Part shown: one piece after another, positions 54,901-64,000 of the stretch
Layout of the letters: each line of letters begins with the position of its first letter
How positions within the stretch are numbered: position 1 is the first letter of the stretch
From: Ascaris suum
Lineage: Eukaryota > Nematoda > Chromadorea > Rhabditida > Ascarididae
NCBI GenBank assembly: GCA_013433145.1
Contig: CM024174.1
Span: forward strand, 4,364,336 to 4,428,335
DNA length: 64,000 bases
Direction of reading: 5' to 3'
Translations under genes and position numbers: made by a program
Notes under the pieces: model-generated
Seen by the model: only the letters and a program-made list of their open reading frames with translations
Told to the model about the DNA's origin: nothing
Database searches by the model: none

Positions 54901-57900
54901 TCATCGTTCAAGCTTTGCAATCAAGAGATATAGAGGCAGAAGATAGACACATACATACATAAGCGAACGCACACACATTTGCATATACAATGATATTACA
55001 TTGCAATGAAGCCCTTTCATTGGAGTCTAAATTTTGAATGCAAAAAGAATTTTCACTTTATTTTGCAGAAAATATTTCTGAAGCAAATCTCAAAACTATA
55101 GAAAATAAATAATTTTCGCAACCTTCAGACATAACCCACATCTCTATTTCGAATTGACGCTGAAGCTATTAAACATCAATTAAAATTATTATAATAGTGT
55201 AAAAATTAATCTTTTTTTAAACATACTGGAATAAGAGTTGATTGGGATAGTTGCAGCCATTTTACACTAAGCAATGCAAATGCGGCAAAACTATTCGTAT
55301 GCATAGAGAGGGGAGGAGCCAACAGCGTTGGATTACTCTGCGTAATATCTCATCTCAATTCACGATATCGTTCTCTTATTCCATCTCAGATTCATCGTTT
55401 TATGCTTCTGCATAGATTCAAATGAGGTTCAGATAGATTTCTTGGCTTCATCGCCCTCATGAGATTCATCATCAACAACGCACTCATCCATCGTCATGTG
55501 CAAACTACCGATCCAATGAGATTCCAATCGTTTTATGCTTCCGCATAGAAGCTTCGATAATGATGGATTTGATTCGTTTTAATTTCATCAAGACAGCACA
55601 TTGAAACGCGATTCAAAAAAACGAAGACGAATTTCGGACGACAAAAACGGAATTTTAGGTCAACTGGGGAATTCAGTGAGTGGTCTTTAAGTTCTCTGAA
55701 AACGAAAAAGAAACGGGGGAAAAAAATTAAAACATTCAAATCGGGATAAGAGAAGAAAATTTTCTTTGAGAGGGAGGGAGGGGGAGAGAGCACTATCTTC
55801 AACATGAAAAGTGGAAGATATGATGAGAGTGGATGTTGAAAAAAGTATCCAGCGTCCATGAGTGAATAAAAAAGTGGAGAAAGAACCTCAATATTTGCCA
55901 CAGACGTAAGAATTGTTGTATTTTTGCATCGGCGAAAAAAGAGAGGAATTTGCTCGATGGCACGCTCATGAGTTGAACTCTGCTGATTGCGCGACACATC
56001 CATTCTGTGAGAACATCAACTTCAAACCTGACATTTTCGATTTTTAATGGCCACTGAGATGAAAATAGATGAATCAGACGAAACATTTCTGGAATAACGG
56101 ACGATGAAACAAATACTGCACAAAATGCTACATCAAATCGTCGGAGCGTTTTTTAAAGCGAATCTCCCACCTCCTTCCTTCCCACGTTTCTCAACATAGA
56201 GTTGCTTGCCAACACAACGAATTAGTTGAAGTAAGGCATTTTTTTTTTAATTCAAGGACAAATCGCTGCGCATTTTTTGAGAGGAATACGAAATGTGCTA
56301 TCATTGAAAGTAATTATCGGAGACGAATGTGCATAATCTTCGATTCATCACTTAGAAAAATTAGCTTAGTTGACGCAGTCTTTTAGCTATCACATAGGCG
56401 AGGCAATAGATGATTTAAAAACGATATCTTAGGTGAACTTTAGGTGCATCAATCTCGAAAGTTCATTTTGTTCGGGCAACTTGTCTCACCGTATATGTAT
56501 GGCAACAAAAACAACTTCTTGATGGAGGATAGAATTTTTTGACCAGGTCTCTTGTTTATCGAGCCAGTATGCTGATTATCGACTTTTAAGGTTCTAAGAT
56601 TGGTTCCCTTAAAACAAAAGCAACGAATCTTTTGGCCGAATATGTTGATACAACTTATTTAACGCCATTTATTTGGACAGATTTGACCACATGCAAATAT
56701 CAGCCCCGTCCGAATTTTCTCCATTCAAGTCATATGAACTGCGCACCAATGAGTAAATTTTACCAGTGGTAAACTGATGATTGTAAAGTGCAATTGTATC
56801 TTTGGAATTTCTATATCGCATATCACTATTCCTAAAGAACATTGTGCACAAATTGTTCATGTGTGAAAATATTCATTTTGAGCATTTGTATTCTTCGCGT
56901 CGAATATGAGTAAATAGATAGGTAGGCCAATGGCTTGCACTGTTATTATAAAGAAAGAGAAGAAAAAAGAATTGAGCGGAGTTCCATTTTTATCGGTAAA
57001 GACTAATCTATCATAAAGTCCAAACCAAACGTCTAACGGAATAGAATTTAAAAAGATTTAGTGAAAGCAAAAAGCATTACACTGCCCGGAGTATGTCTAA
57101 AATCTTATCTATTCCAGGAATTATTTTATATTGTTCAATATGGAAACGACAGGGATGTAGAGGGTGCGCGGGAGGGGTTGAGGGGAGAAGAGACTGAATT
57201 CCAAGAAATTCTGCTCTCGTTTTGGATTTATTGTTAGTTGCAGAAGTCGAAGAATGATGTATTGATATAAAATCGTGAATTATCGATTAAATTTCTTCTG
57301 AACGCGTTAGCAAATCATCTTCTCAAAACAATGACATTTTTTTGTTTTAATCACTGCAATTGATTAATTACAGCGCGAATATTACATATTTCCGTCAGTA
57401 GTGACGTCATTCGAAAGGAGCTGATTGACTGTTGAAGCTTGAGCTTTTCAATCACGTTCTGCTTTGAGATCACCGTCTTCATCGATTGATCGATGAAGCA
57501 ATGTCTAGACAATTTTTCTCTATGCAAATGATCGGCTTATATCAATGAAATTTTCATATTTGTCCTTTTAGTAGGCGTTTACAGCGATGACATAGGGATC
57601 TTCATTTCTAAGCATTTCTCAAGTGGACACATATCGAGAGAGTAGGAGGCAAGAAGAGGGAGGAGAATGACGTGTGACAAACTGAAAAGCTAGTAGAGAT
57701 AAACGAAAAAAAACATCCCTGAAAAAACAGCACTCATCTTAATCGATCGATATTATGATGTGTTGTAAAAAAAAGACTTCATTAATTCCGCTTGCATGAA
57801 AATTTGTTTTTTTTTTCGTATCGTAAGAATCTCAGAGATTTATCGACTTTGCCGCTGTTCGAAATTTATGGCTCTCAGCCAAGCCAATATTGAACTGATG

Positions 57901-58400
57901 TTCGACAATTACAGTTTCCGGTAGCATTTAGGTTTACGCTTGGTAAAGATTTATGTTCTGTTTAAGCCGCATAGCGAACAACTAAAGCAACTACTACAAA
58001 CTGGAAAGTAAAGTCGCATAGGGGTTCTGCAACTGAAGAACACAGCCGGCTGTGTGTTTGAAGTCAGATAAACGCTCCAACCAACGAGTGACACAAACTT
58101 AATGGGAAATTGCGACTAAATTTCGATAACTTCCGCATGTTTTGGTCATAGATAGTTAGTTGTGTTCCTTTGGCTATATGAGTGCTCGACGCGATATTTC
58201 ATTTTTTTTTCTAGAAGGTGGCTCAGTATATGTCTCGATTTGGTAATATATTGCACTAAACAGGCAATATGAAGATGTTGCATTGGAAGCACTGCGTCTT
58301 TCAAAAACACTATAAACATTTAACCAATGACGAATTGGATGTTTCATTTTCAGTATATATATGTGGCTTCTATCCCCCCCCCCTCCCCTCCTATTATCGT
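52000..58400. other. Gene-poor stretch
   Basis: I found no supported exon. It contains a TGTCTGTC-type repeat on the - strand (53090-53125), a poly(A) run near 54009-54031, short locally repeated AT-rich phrases near 53860-53990, and a 156-codon - strand frame (55533-56003) of low-complexity F/L/S composition that I do not trust. A + strand frame at 52300-52540 looks mildly protein-like without splice support. Confidence 0.4.
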
Positions 58401-58449
58401 TTCATTTTGATATCGAAAGGCCATTTCTGTTCTTTAAAAATTACGTTAA

Positions 58450-59275
58450 AATTTAGCTCACTTTCATGATGCTCATCTATGGGCTCAAATTGCGGTATCC
58501 AGCAGTGCAGGCATATCGATGACATTTGTAATGTGTTACATCTGAATACTCTCTGCGTACCCACATCACAACAGTGGGTTCTGCAGAATTCTTTCGGATG
58601 ATTAACATCTCGCCGATCACGGTTCATCATGAAAACATTCCGAGGTCATAATCGGCGATTTGCAGTGTATCATAGCGGTTAATCCGTACGAGAACAGCCG
58701 ATCGCTGGCTGGCACGCTCGGCTGTTCCCACATCTTTGGCACGAATTACGAGCTCGGAAGAGTCCAAAAGTTTGGTCGATCGATGTGGGATCAGTTGACG
58801 AGGGAGGACATTTTTGATCGAGATAAGATCTGTCAACAACTCTCCCAGAGCCATGTTTCCGACTGGTCTAGAAGTGTCACCATCGGGGACGAGAAGTACG
58901 GATAGAAGTGCCTCCATCATATCAAGAAGGCCTATCGCGTAGATCAAGAGTAGGAGTTACAACCCGAGCCAAAAGAAAAATATGCACCGAAGAAAGGCAG
59001 TGCTCAATACATGGCGGAGTACGCGCTGGATTGCCACTAAGAACTGCCCTCAGACAACGATATCTGATCTGCACGACAATGCGAGACAACACGCCTTCAA
59101 GAAGGTGCTGGGTCCCGGTTGGAAATGCTTACACATTCACCACATAGAACGGGCATGATTCCCTCGGGTTACCATCTTCTCAGCTCCCTCAATAACTACC
59201 TGGCAAATAAAACCTTCGACCAAGAGGAGTTTTTCCACTGCTCGCAGCCATCAGACTTCTACGGAACATGAATCA
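58450..59275 (+). pseudogene. Degenerate mariner-family transposase
   Basis: Pieces of a mariner transposase follow each other in order on the + strand across several frames. After a poor N-terminus comes DLQCIIAVNPYENSRSLAG, then LGCSH, ELGRVQKFG and DQLTREDIFDRDKICQQL (the helix-turn-helix region). Then comes IGDEKYG (the TGDEKW box with the first catalytic Asp). Next is VDQE with QPEPKEKYAPKK, then LHDNARQHAFKKVLG (the HDNARPH box with the second Asp). The end is PHRTGMIPSGYHLLSSLNN and DQEEFFHCSQPSDFYG. In the last block the catalytic DLAPSDYH has become GMIPSGYH, so the third Asp is lost. Residues between the WELLP box and HDNAR are deleted. Stops and shifts make it dead. Terminal inverted repeats were not recognised. 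Confidence 0.85.
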
Positions 59276-59479
59276 ATAATTAAATGAGTTACCCCTAATA
59301 AATTCACCTTTTCTGCTAGGTCCGAGGTGAAGAGGGACAAAGAGTGCTTCGAATTTGTGTTTAGCTCATAAAATTAATTATTACATGGTTTGCAAAGTTC
59401 CGCTGACTGATTTATATTTTTGACTTCGACAAATTCAAGCAAAGGCTTATCGTCTTCTAGTTGACGTTGGCTTAATATT

Positions 59480-59707
59480 GTGCACCGAAATACGAACCAA
59501 TTCAAAATTGATGCTGCCCAAATTGAACCTGATCGGGTTGGGAAAGACGGAGAGCTTAGTGATGCTGAAGACCTAAGAAGATCGGAAAAGAGATATACTA
59601 GTGGTAAGAGCTTAGAATCCAGTAGAACTCCCGCTTCTTTAACGCTTTTTGAATTGAGAACCACTGATGAACGTCGACTGTGCTCCAGAGAGAAAATATG
59701 CGATGAG
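59480..59707 (+). CDS. Exon candidate, acidic disordered peptide
   Basis: A 76-codon + strand frame ends at GATGAG followed by GTGAGT, a perfect donor, in phase 0. The peptide is highly polar (EPDRVGKDGELSDAEDLRRS, later ELRTTDERRLCSREKICDE), as expected for a disordered region of a real protein and unlike chance AT-rich frames. The 5' boundary is unclear: an in-frame stop lies seven codons before the GTG at 59480 and no AG acceptor lies between. The - strand is also open here for 119 codons. No family recognised. The mariner relic ends 200 bases upstream. Confidence 0.35.
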
Positions 59708-60800
59708 GTGAGTGAAAATATTTTTGAATTCAATTAGCGTTGGAACGCCAAACTTTGTCTCAAACATTACAAATATGCATTATTTAGCTGGCAACAAACA
59801 ATGGCATCGCGAGGAAAAATTTTCAAGGCACATCGTGGCATTCTAACAACAAACGAAAATGTTTTTGAACAGCTTAATTGAAATGCATTCTTAGAGATTC
59901 TAAAAATTAGCTTACAATTTTTCATGAATATATAAAACCCACCTGAGACCTATAAGATATGATGACAGAGACTACTCCACGTTTTTTGTCGTCTGCTATT
60001 GATAAAATCAGGCAAGGGGACGTGATAGGTATTCGGGATTCACCACGAAACATAATTGGTCTGTACCACGATATTCTTTTTTGAATCCCCTTCAATTCCT
60101 AAATTCCTGATTTTAGACATTCCTGAAATTAGCAACTCAGTTTTCACTTGATTAGAAGGGCAGCGATAGATAAATTATGATCACATGCCACTTAGAACGA
60201 CGTTTAATTTGTTTGTTTAAATGATGCATCTGTTTAAGAGGGCTGGATAATCAGATATTTGCAGTATACAGCCTTCGGAAAAAAACAGAATGGATACAAA
60301 AATACACATTCAGCGATATATGAGCAATTGGTAAGACAACTGCGGTCAGCATTTGATTGCTTCGCACCTATCAAACACCCAACGTACCTATATCGGAACT
60401 CATCTATTCATCCACTAATGTTATGTAATTTATAGGTGTCGTTGAGGCAATCTTTTCCGTTTTCTTGCCTCATTCAATCGATTTATACCTCTTTGATAGA
60501 CAGACGTCTTTTAAACGATATCTTTGGTGCATTAATGAACCTTTGCATAATGGAAGAAACGAAGGGAGTAAACTTTGAGGCAAAATGATGACTGAAATAA
60601 TATTTTCGAAATGATATTGAAATTTCCAAAATAGGTTAAGAGTCTTAGTGTTGATTAAAATTTCTTGCCCAGATTTTCCGATATAATGGCAAAGAAGCTA
60701 GAATGGAGGTTCTTTTGGGAGGAATTTACACTTCGTTCTCAGAAAACAAGTATCACGCAATTCTTAACTAATACATCTAGAAATAACAGATACTAATGAG

Positions 60801-61006
60801 CGGTGATCTTCGGCTTTACGAAGAATGTAAATGAATGCACCAACCGTTGTTATGAGCAACAATTGACTGAAGCGATCGCAGTGACCAATAGAGCCGATGG
60901 AAAACATTGTCGACGATTCGATGCGACGAGTGTGGTGATGGTTTCGCACAATGACAGTGTCGAATTCGACTCCACTGAAATGTGCTATTCAAACTTGTTG
61001 TCTTGA
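60801..61006 (+). CDS. PAN/Apple-like domain exon candidate
   Basis: A + strand frame after an ATGAG acceptor encodes NVNECTNRCYE, then GKHCRRFDA, then DSTEMCYSN. The spacing CxxxC, later HC-RRFD and a final CY resembles nematode PAN/Apple extracellular modules, in which paired cysteines near a helix and a later CxxF and CxL hold the fold. The frame ends at TGA 61006; a GTTGTC after SNL could be a donor. No neighbouring exon joins it in phase. If real, it is part of a secreted or cuticle-type protein. A 61-codon - strand frame overlaps. Confidence 0.35.
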
Positions 61007-61009
61007 AAA

Positions 61010-63770
61010 TTTCTTAAGCAAATTTCAGCAATGTTCTAAATTTATTTCAGCAAGTAAATTTTGAGGTGAAATGCCTAAGCTCCAATAAATAAGAAATTGA
61101 TCAGTTCAAACGTGCAAATTCTTGAACGATTTGCATTTTCTTTCAAAAAGCTCACTGCACTTAGATTATTATAAGCAAATTGGCTTATAGAATGGTTCGG
61201 GAAACTGTAAAGATTTCATTAGCCGTCTAGAAAGATACGAGCTTGAACTTAATTTTCTTGGACTATAAGGGTGAGTTGTTGATGCGAGAGGGTCACGACA
61301 CTCGAATATGCTCTCAACAGCTCTCTACCTAAACTAAATCACCACTAAGTTAGCGGGCTTGTCTGTGATTGCGCATTTCTTATTTTTCCACTTTTCCGCT
61401 CAAAATTTGCATGAGAGTTCCACTCGAATGACGCCATATCATCTCATAAGCTGAAATATGTTGGATAGATATCTTATAGGAGATAAAGAAATGCGCTTCA
61501 TGGGTTGAATACGATCACTGAAACAAAGCACTGAAAACAATAAAGGTAACTATATAAAGTGCTGCACCAGTATTACAGAGTAAATAAAGTTGTAAGTGAA
61601 GTGGCAATCGTTGATGTTAAAATTTAGCTGCAATTTGCGGATAGTGGAGTCCTATATTTTAGGTAGCCGCAATTTCGAAGAAAATCAAAATTGTGGCATC
61701 GAAGGAAACGTTTGTTGCATTGATAAAGGATTAACGTAAGTATTTCAACGAAACGACTCTAAGTAACACCTGTAATGTATATCATCGGTGAAATGAATGG
61801 TGAAAAGAAATTAATAGAATCGATCACGCTTGCTAATTACTAAAGTACAATGATGAATGTGAATGTCGAAAGTGCAAAAGTATCGCTGCTGCAAATCTGG
61901 AATCCCCCCGCCCCATTCCACCAAACCAATGATCCATGTAAGTACCAATAATTTCGCAATTGTTGCTATATCAGAACGTTTCTGTACGTAATGGTTTACA
62001 TCAGAACTTTCACGTAACGTTTTAAAAATCATAAAATCATCATTTACAGTGCAATAACCAATACAATTCCACAAATTTCAATACTCAACTAAAATATATA
62101 GTACTAAAGGTATTTTACCAACGATGGCGGTCTGCGCTGTTGTTTATCGTGACAAGCGAAAGTGAACACTGAATACCTGCCTAAAAACAAATTGATATGA
62201 ATATTGCACATTTCTATGGGTTTAGCTGAAATCGTTGGTTACTGCCAGTATGGGGTCGCATAAGCATGTACTAAAATTGCATAGGGGAGGTGTTAATTCT
62301 GTGAGGTGATCGGCAATGTTGTTCGATTGCACAAAGAGGAATGCTTCAACTACGGTGAGTAACCATGTAAATCCAATCATCTATAGCGCACCGGGCTAGA
62401 AACCTTTCTCATTACGGTCATTAGGGGACGAGAAGTACTCGTTTAACTGAACAAGGTGAATTCATTGCGAGGAAGAACAGATTAAGACCAGAAAGGCATA
62501 ATTACTGCTGATGTAGTGGCAATTTATACAAGTGGTAACAGCTTCCGGATGAAAGAACATCGAAATGGAGGTTGGGAGAGGGGGGGGGGGGGGGGGGAAG
62601 ATGGCAGTTGTTATGTGTCGGATTTGCATTGAGCTAGACTCCTATACGCTGCGTTCAGTGTTTTTACCATTAGATCACATAACTCTCACATTTGTAATAT
62701 TGAGCACTCAAGTGATACTGATTTCACTTATCGCCATTTATTGTGCATCAACGAAAAGCTGTTGAAATTGAAGAAATCAGCTGAATTTTAGCAAATATCC
62801 TCGCACTAATGTAATCGAAAAAGATCTCACCTTTTCCATAGGTATTTATGCTACGAGATTGGGCCCTAGGAAGCATGAACATAAAGGCAGGTAATGCCGA
62901 ATGCCCTCTGAATAGCAACCTGGCTTAAGTCGAATCCGCGATAATGGCTCGTTGAAGAATGTCTATCATTCCCAAACGATGTTTACGCACATTAGCACTT
63001 TCTACGGTCAATATTTGTTCATATTAGGTTACAGCGTCGACTTACTTTTACCATGTGTGGACTCCATGAACTTAAAAGTTCTATGAAAGGGCTAAACTGG
63101 AAGACATTTTGAAAGTGCTGCTTCATTCTCCATTGAAATTTAGTGATTTCATTCACAAGTTTTCAGGCGAAAAATTCCGATTGCCAGTGCTTTTCTTAAT
63201 ATTTGGAAAATTCAAGGAAGTGTGAAGATTGCTTGAACTTCAACGCGATACGTTTCAGAGAGGAGTATTTAGAAAAAAGAAAAAATTCCACAGCCAACAA
63301 AGAAACTTCATCTCCTGCAAGCAAATAGACTCATCAGTCACCTGCATCGATGGAATTGCCCTTAGCTCAATTTTGTGAGTTTTAATTCAATAAGTCTGCA
63401 AATATGAGATTGTTTGCATAAGTGAATGCGTATCAACATAAGTTGAGGTTAGCAGATCGAAATTAAATTGGAAATCAATACGTACAAGGGAATAGAAACA
63501 ACAGAAATGGATTATAGAGAAGTGAAAAATATTCCCCTCATTACTCACCACTAGACTGTGTTGAAGCACTTCTCAGTGTGTTGTTAATGAATGCCGACAT
63601 AATGCACAGCGATAAGCGCTTCCTCCTCTCTGGTAAATTTAGTCAGAGGCTTCATGTTTATAGCTAGAGATTAGACGCGGATTTGATTAAACGATTTAAA
63701 TGAATGAATGCTCGCACGTAACACAGCATTTTAATGTAATAGTAATCGACAGTAATATTACAGCGTTGAC
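61010..63770. other. Gene-poor stretch
   Basis: I see no supported gene. It holds an 18-base G run at 62580-62597 and a few short frames on both strands without splice or family support. Confidence 0.4.
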
Positions 63771-63773
63771 AAC

Positions 63774-63853
63774 AATAAAAATAATAATTTATTATTATAT
63801 TATTACTATATTACTAATAATAATAGTAATATAGTAATAATAATAATAGTAAT

Positions 63854-63937
<84 letters not shown>

Positions 63938-64000
63938 TAGTAGTAATAATAATAGTAATATATAATAATAATAATAGTAATATAGTAATAATAATAATAA
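63774..64000. repeat. TAA/AAT trinucleotide repeat with TAG variants
   Basis: The last 230 bases are an AAT-type simple repeat, with interspersed TAG and TATAG units in a loose higher-order pattern. It runs off the window end. Confidence 0.97.

Noticed and set aside
55533..56003. 156-codon - strand frame as a gene
   Set aside because: Composition is dominated by F, S, L and K, with no motif and no splice logic.
63774..64000. CRISPR-like or satellite array
   Set aside because: The units are three bases with TAG variants and no spacers, so it is a simple repeat.

Overview
The window is nuclear DNA from a eukaryote, most likely a parasitic clade V (strongylid-type) nematode. It is AT-rich, with short exons in long introns, mostly nematode-style TTTTCAG splice acceptors, possible spliced-leader acceptors a few bases before start codons, long (AT)n arrays, a mariner relic and broken LINE reverse transcriptases. 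No bacterial, viral or CRISPR feature was seen. The genus cannot be fixed from sequence alone. All gene models are exon chains I built by hand from splice signals, reading phase and remembered family alignments.

Layout. 0-12 kb: gene-poor, with a tRNA-like repeat, a LINE fragment, a GC-rich island and an (AT)n array. 12.4-17.8 kb: a + strand gene of unknown function whose last four exons join in phase. 17.8-28 kb: intergenic, with two LINE fragments and GC-rich repeat islands. 28.1-42.6 kb: a + strand gene for an LPGAT1-type lysophospholipid acyltransferase (NHQxxxD and EGGF motifs). A complete six-exon DGAT2-type diacylglycerol acyltransferase gene (HPHG motif, 352 codons) lies on the opposite strand inside its 9 kb intron. 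42.8-44.2 kb: two or three - strand exons of an unknown protein. 46.3-51.8 kb: a - strand neuronal-calcium-sensor/KChIP-like EF-hand gene. 58.4-59.3 kb: a dead mariner transposase. 59.5-61.0 kb: two isolated + strand exon candidates, one PAN/Apple-like. The last 230 bases are a TAA-type simple repeat.

The strongest functional theme is glycerolipid synthesis: one enzyme remodels lysophospholipids and the other makes triacylglycerol, in a nested antisense arrangement. From memory, the C. elegans homologues dgat-2 (K07B1.4) and acl-14 (K07B1.5) carry neighbouring cosmid names, so the pairing may be old. The acyltransferase host gene shows one clear reading-frame break and one phase mismatch, so it is either mis-sequenced or decaying. 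No wholly new system was proven. The best candidates for novelty are the unknown 12-18 kb gene, the calcium sensor with three degenerate EF-hands, and the nested acyltransferase pair.
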